DNA from: an uncultured Clostridia bacterium
GTDB taxonomy: Bacteria; Bacillota; Clostridia; Christensenellales; CAG-917
Direction of reading: 5' to 3'
Length of the DNA stretch: 8,094 nt
Assembly (NCBI GenBank): GCA_947174215.1
Contig: CAMWIB010000042.1
Span: forward strand, 1-8,094
The position numbers and the translations under genes are program-made. The notes beneath the pieces are model-generated. The model did not search any database, was not told where the DNA came from, and saw only the letters and a program-made list of their open reading frames with translations. Positions 5,641-8,094 of this stretch are shown piece by piece. Each line of letters starts with the position of its first letter. Within the stretch, counting starts at the first letter, position 1.

Positions 5641-6897
5641 ATGCCATTCAACCCATTCAACGAAGCACCCGAAAAGTCAGAAAAGTTATTCTACGACTGG
5701 AAGAGTATTTATCCCGAGAGCTATTCCAAGAACGATACGGACGCTTTCACAAAGACGCGTATCATTCTTATGAACGGCACGGAGTACGAGGCGGTGTGGT
5801 TCTCACATCAGTTTTTCCGTCACTGCAAGGACAACAACCTGCGCCGTCAGCTCGAATTCGTGCGCAAGAACGAACAGCAACAGCAAAAGAAGATTGCGTG
5901 CTTGAAGCCGAAGGACGAAACAGTACTTGAAACGACGATAGGCTACGAACAGCTTGCCGTTGAGCTTACCGCTATACTTGCACAGCGCGAGCCTGATATG
6001 AACGTAAAAGCCGCGCTCGATTTTGCGTTGCTCGAAGACTTCGACCACCTGTACAGATATGCGAACCTGCTCGATATGGAGAAGGGCATACACGCGGATA
6101 AGCTCGTTGGCGGATATACGGAGATTACGCCTGCCCGTCCTACGATTGCGCATCACCGCTATCCTTACGACGACGTACGCAAGCCTACCAACTTCAAGAA
6201 AGCCGCGCCCATTACGAAGCTTGACGTAGCCATTATCACCGCTGCGGAACAGCAGACGATGAACTACTATATGAATCAGTGCGCGTTCTACGAAACCGAC
6301 CTCGGCAGAAGGCTGTATCAAGAAATTGCTATGGTTGAGGAGCAGCATGTCACGCAGTACGGCTCGCTTATGGACGTCAACGAGGGTTGGCTCGAATGCT
6401 GGCTCAATCACGAGTACACGGAGTGCTACCTCTACTATTCCTGCTGGAAAAGCGAAACTGACAAGAATATTAAGAAGGTCTGGGAGCATTGCCTCAGACA
6501 AGAGATTACCCACCTTCATATCGCCGCAGAAGCGCTTAAAACGTACGGTAAGAAGGAGTGGCAACAGGTTATCCCAGACGGCAACTTCCCCGAGCTGCTC
6601 GTATTCTCGCCGCAGGAGGCGTACGTGCGTAAGATTATCGCCGAAACCGTCGAAAATACCGCGCATAGAGAGGGGTATATCAACGTTAACGGATTGCCGA
6701 ACGACGCAGACTTCTTCAAGTATCAGCGCACTGTCAACGGCACAGACGAGAAGATGGTGCCGAGCCACGCTACCATTCGTGCGCATATCGACAATAAGGG
6801 TGAGGACTACCGCGCAGAGCATCAGCCTAATCCAATTGAGTGCTTGCGTGACAGACACTCCGACAACGTCAACCTCGGCAGGAAGAAGAGCTGTTGA
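5641..6897 (+). CDS. Uncharacterised protein with ferritin-like metal-binding helices
   Basis: 418 residues; AGGAG lies 8 nt before the ATG. I do not know a named function. The middle is helical and carries ligand motifs typical of ferritin-like dimetal proteins: E103/E108 then D133-x-x-H136, E203 then E233-x-x-H236, and E258/E261 then E288-x-x-H291. The last two pairs alone would supply a complete four-helix site (E, ExxH, E, ExxH); the first pair is extra. The segment around VEEQHVTQYGSL and the following W-L-x-x-W-L-x-H-E-x-T-E-C-Y-x-Y-Y resembles ferritin-like hypothetical proteins of Clostridia and Dehalococcoidia that I recall only loosely. The N-terminal 95 residues contain a Q-rich patch (about 79-82), and the C-terminal 90 residues are hydrophilic and unassigned. 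No signal peptide or membrane helix, so probably cytoplasmic. A role in redox or oxidative-stress chemistry is inference. Single-gene unit with a terminator behind it. Confidence 0.85.
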   Translation: MPFNPFNEAPEKSEKLFYDWKSIYPESYSKNDTDAFTKTRIILMNGTEYEAVWFSHQFFRHCKDNNLRRQLEFVRKNEQQQQKKIACLKPKDETVLETTIGYEQLAVELTAILAQREPDMNVKAALDFALLEDFDHLYRYANLLDMEKGIHADKLVGGYTEITPARPTIAHHRYPYDDVRKPTNFKKAAPITKLDVAIITAAEQQTMNYYMNQCAFYETDLGRRLYQEIAMVEEQHVTQYGSLMDVNEGWLECWLNHEYTECYLYYSCWKSETDKNIKKVWEHCLRQEITHLHIAAEALKTYGKKEWQQVIPDGNFPELLVFSPQEAYVRKIIAETVENTAHREGYINVNGLPNDADFFKYQRTVNGTDEKMVPSHATIRAHIDNKGEDYRAEHQPNPIECLRDRHSDNVNLGRKKSC

Positions 6898-6994
6898 GTG
6901 CGGCTCATATAAGCGTTATAAAAAACCGCGTTATTAAGAATACAAAACCCAGTATGTAATAAAGAATAAAAGCTCAGTTATAATTCGTATTCGT

Positions 6995-7040
6995 AAGCCC
7001 CGTGTTCGGATAAGATATGCGTATCCGTATGCGGGGTTTT
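6995..7040 (+). terminator. Terminator of the ferritin-like gene
   Basis: CCCCG (6998-7002) pairs with CGGGG (7032-7036), and further in CGGATA (7007-7012) pairs with TATCCG (7022-7027). The 4-nt stretches between them mostly form wobble pairs, so the stem is nearly continuous; AA before and TTTT after extend it and give the tail. It lies about 100 bp past the stop codon at 6897, a rather long distance, and the gap between shows nothing I recognise except a direct GCGTTAT pair. Confidence 0.8.
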
Positions 7041-7043
7041 CAT

Positions 7044-7079
7044 TTGCCGCTACGCGATTATTTGTTGACACTGCGGCAA
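7044..7079. promoter_or_regulatory. Inverted repeat around the cysK -35 box, possible operator
   Basis: TTGCCGC (7044-7050) and GCGGCAA (7073-7079) are perfect 7-bp inverted repeats with a 22-bp gap that contains the -35 box. The right arm lies in the spacer. The position suits a repressor or activator site, but no regulator can be named and chance is possible. Confidence 0.3.
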
Positions 7080-7093
7080 GTGCGGAATACAAT
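7065..7093 (+). promoter_or_regulatory. Strong sigma-A-type promoter of cysK
   Basis: -35 TTGACA (7065-7070, perfect), 17-nt spacer, -10 TACAAT (7088-7093, one mismatch). Transcription should start near 7100, about 110 nt before the cysK start codon. Confidence 0.75.
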
Positions 7094-7099
7094 AAAATT

Positions 7100-7209
7100 A
7101 TCGCTTATGCACGACAGCGCGAGTTATGGCTCGCTTTAATAATCAACGATGAGAATGTTCGTTACGACTTAGCGTGGCGGCGGTATACGGCGATAAAGGA
7201 GTGTACGAT
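7100..7209 (+). other. cysK 5' leader (about 110 nt)
   Basis: Predicted untranslated leader between the promoter and the start codon. It contains one small hairpin (GCGAG 7119-7123, CTCGC 7130-7134) followed by TTT, and AAGGAG at 7196-7201. It is too short for a T-box leader and shows no SAM-riboswitch pattern that I can recognise. The short ORFs in it (7107-7139 and 7149-7172) lack ribosome binding sites and cysteine codons. Confidence 0.5.
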
Positions 7210-8094
7210 ATGGCAGTGTTCAAATCTATCGTTCAGTTGGTAGGCAATACGCCTATGGTGGAAATATCAAATTATGCGAATACGCTTGGCTTGCAGGCGC
7301 ACGTCTTTGCGAAATTAGAATACTTCAATCCGTCGGGTTCGGTGAAGGATAGGGTTGCGCTCGCTATGATTGAGGACGCCGAACAGCGCGGAGTACTTAA
7401 ACATGGTGCGACCATAATAGAACCGACCTCGGGCAACACTGGTATCGGACTCGCGGCTGTGGCGGCGGCTAAGGGATATAAGCTTATCGTCACTATGCCT
7501 GAAACTATGAGCGTAGAGCGTAGGAACATCATTAAGGCGTACGGTGCGCAGATTGTGCTTACCGAGGGCGCGAAGGGTATGAAGGGCGCAATCGCAAAAG
7601 CCGAGGAGTTGGCAGAAAGTATTGACGGCGCGTTCATTCCCTCGCAATTCACAAATCCCGCCAATCCCGATATACATAGGCGTACGACTGGCGTGGAGAT
7701 TTGGCGCGATATGGAAGGTCGCGTGGATATCTTCGTCGCGGGCGTAGGAACGGGCGGTACGGTTACGGGAGTAGGCGAGTATCTCAAAGGTATGAATCCG
7801 TCCGTCAAGGTGGTTGCGGTCGAGCCGTCATCGTCGCCCGTACTTTCCAAGGGCGTGAGCGGCGCGCACAAAATTCAGGGTATAGGCGCTGGCTTCGTGC
7901 CGAGCATTTTGAATACGGAAGTATACGACGAAGTTATCGCAGTTGACAATGATGACGCGTTTGCTACGAGCAAAGCGTTCGGAAAGGCGGAGGGTATACT
8001 CGTAGGTATATCCGCAGGCGCGGCGCTGTGGGCGGCTTCTCAGCTTGCAATGCGCAAGGAGAACGAGGGTAAAAATATCGTCGTACTTCTGCCA
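7210..8094 (+). CDS. cysK: Cysteine synthase A (O-acetylserine sulfhydrylase), 3' end cut
   Basis: A pyridoxal-phosphate enzyme that makes L-cysteine and acetate from O-acetylserine and sulfide, in the cytoplasm. 295 codons are visible and the frame is open to the last base; the family is usually about 305-310 aa, so only some 10-15 residues should be missing. Family landmarks: N-terminal V-G-N-T-P (11-15), P-S-G-S-V-K-D-R (41-48) with K46 as the expected PLP Schiff-base lysine, the substrate loop T-S-G-N-T-G (73-78), the glycine-rich phosphate cradle G-T-G-G-T (180-184), H-K-I-Q-G-I-G (220-226), and G-I-S-A-G-A (266-271) with S268 expected near the PLP pyridine nitrogen. The start is fixed by AAGGAG 8 nt upstream. 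CysK is preferred over CysM or cystathionine beta-synthase from HKIQGIG and overall length. It has its own promoter behind a terminator, so it may head an operon that continues beyond the window, for example with a serine acetyltransferase. Confidence 0.95.
   Translation, partial: MAVFKSIVQLVGNTPMVEISNYANTLGLQAHVFAKLEYFNPSGSVKDRVALAMIEDAEQRGVLKHGATIIEPTSGNTGIGLAAVAAAKGYKLIVTMPETMSVERRNIIKAYGAQIVLTEGAKGMKGAIAKAEELAESIDGAFIPSQFTNPANPDIHRRTTGVEIWRDMEGRVDIFVAGVGTGGTVTGVGEYLKGMNPSVKVVAVEPSSSPVLSKGVSGAHKIQGIGAGFVPSILNTEVYDEVIAVDNDDAFATSKAFGKAEGILVGISAGAALWAASQLAMRKENEGKNIVVLLP

Noticed and set aside
7107..7139. 10-residue leader-peptide ORF in front of cysK
   Set aside because: No ribosome binding site, starts only a few nt from the predicted transcription start, and has no cysteine codons to suggest attenuation.
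7701..7946. 81-codon plus-strand ORF within the cysK region
   Set aside because: Out of frame with cysK, which is open from 7210 to the window end and carries all family motifs; the R/G/Y-rich product is a frame shadow.

Overview
The window looks like chromosomal DNA from a low-to-mid GC Gram-positive bacterium, most likely an uncultured gut-type member of the Clostridia. That placement is inference. It rests on AAGGAG-type ribosome binding sites 7-8 nt from the starts, sigma-A-like promoters, a large surface protein of Ig/beta-grasp-like repeats held by one C-terminal membrane helix with a basic tail, and a divergent DUF2804 gene whose nearest remembered relatives are clostridial.

Layout: (1) 1-3564, +, the 3' part of a giant membrane-anchored surface protein built from two alternating modules, closed by three in-frame stop codons and a strong hairpin terminator. 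(2) 3565-4242, a gene-free stretch with a 65-bp tandem repeat carrying small hairpins, a 104-bp palindromic MITE-like element, and the terminator of the next gene. (3) 4243-5340, -, a DUF2804-family protein with its own promoter and terminator. (4) 5341-5640, a divergent control region with back-to-back promoter-like sequences and an 11-codon ORF with a strong ribosome binding site. (5) 5641-6897, +, a protein of unknown function with ferritin-like metal-ligand motifs, followed by a terminator. (6) 6898-7209, the promoter region and leader of the last gene. (7) 7210-8094, +, a cysteine synthase (cysK) that runs off the end of the window.

Each gene has its own control signals and most are separated by hairpin terminators, so this looks like four independent transcription units rather than one operon. 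Only cysK has a well-defined biochemical role. The surface protein, the DUF2804 protein and the ferritin-like protein have no function that can be read from the sequence alone. I see no CRISPR array, rRNA, tRNA, transposase, toxin-antitoxin pair or defence system. The least ordinary items are the ordered two-module repeat architecture of the surface protein, the six-helix-like ligand pattern of the ferritin-like protein, and the repeat-rich gap between 3.65 and 4.06 kb.
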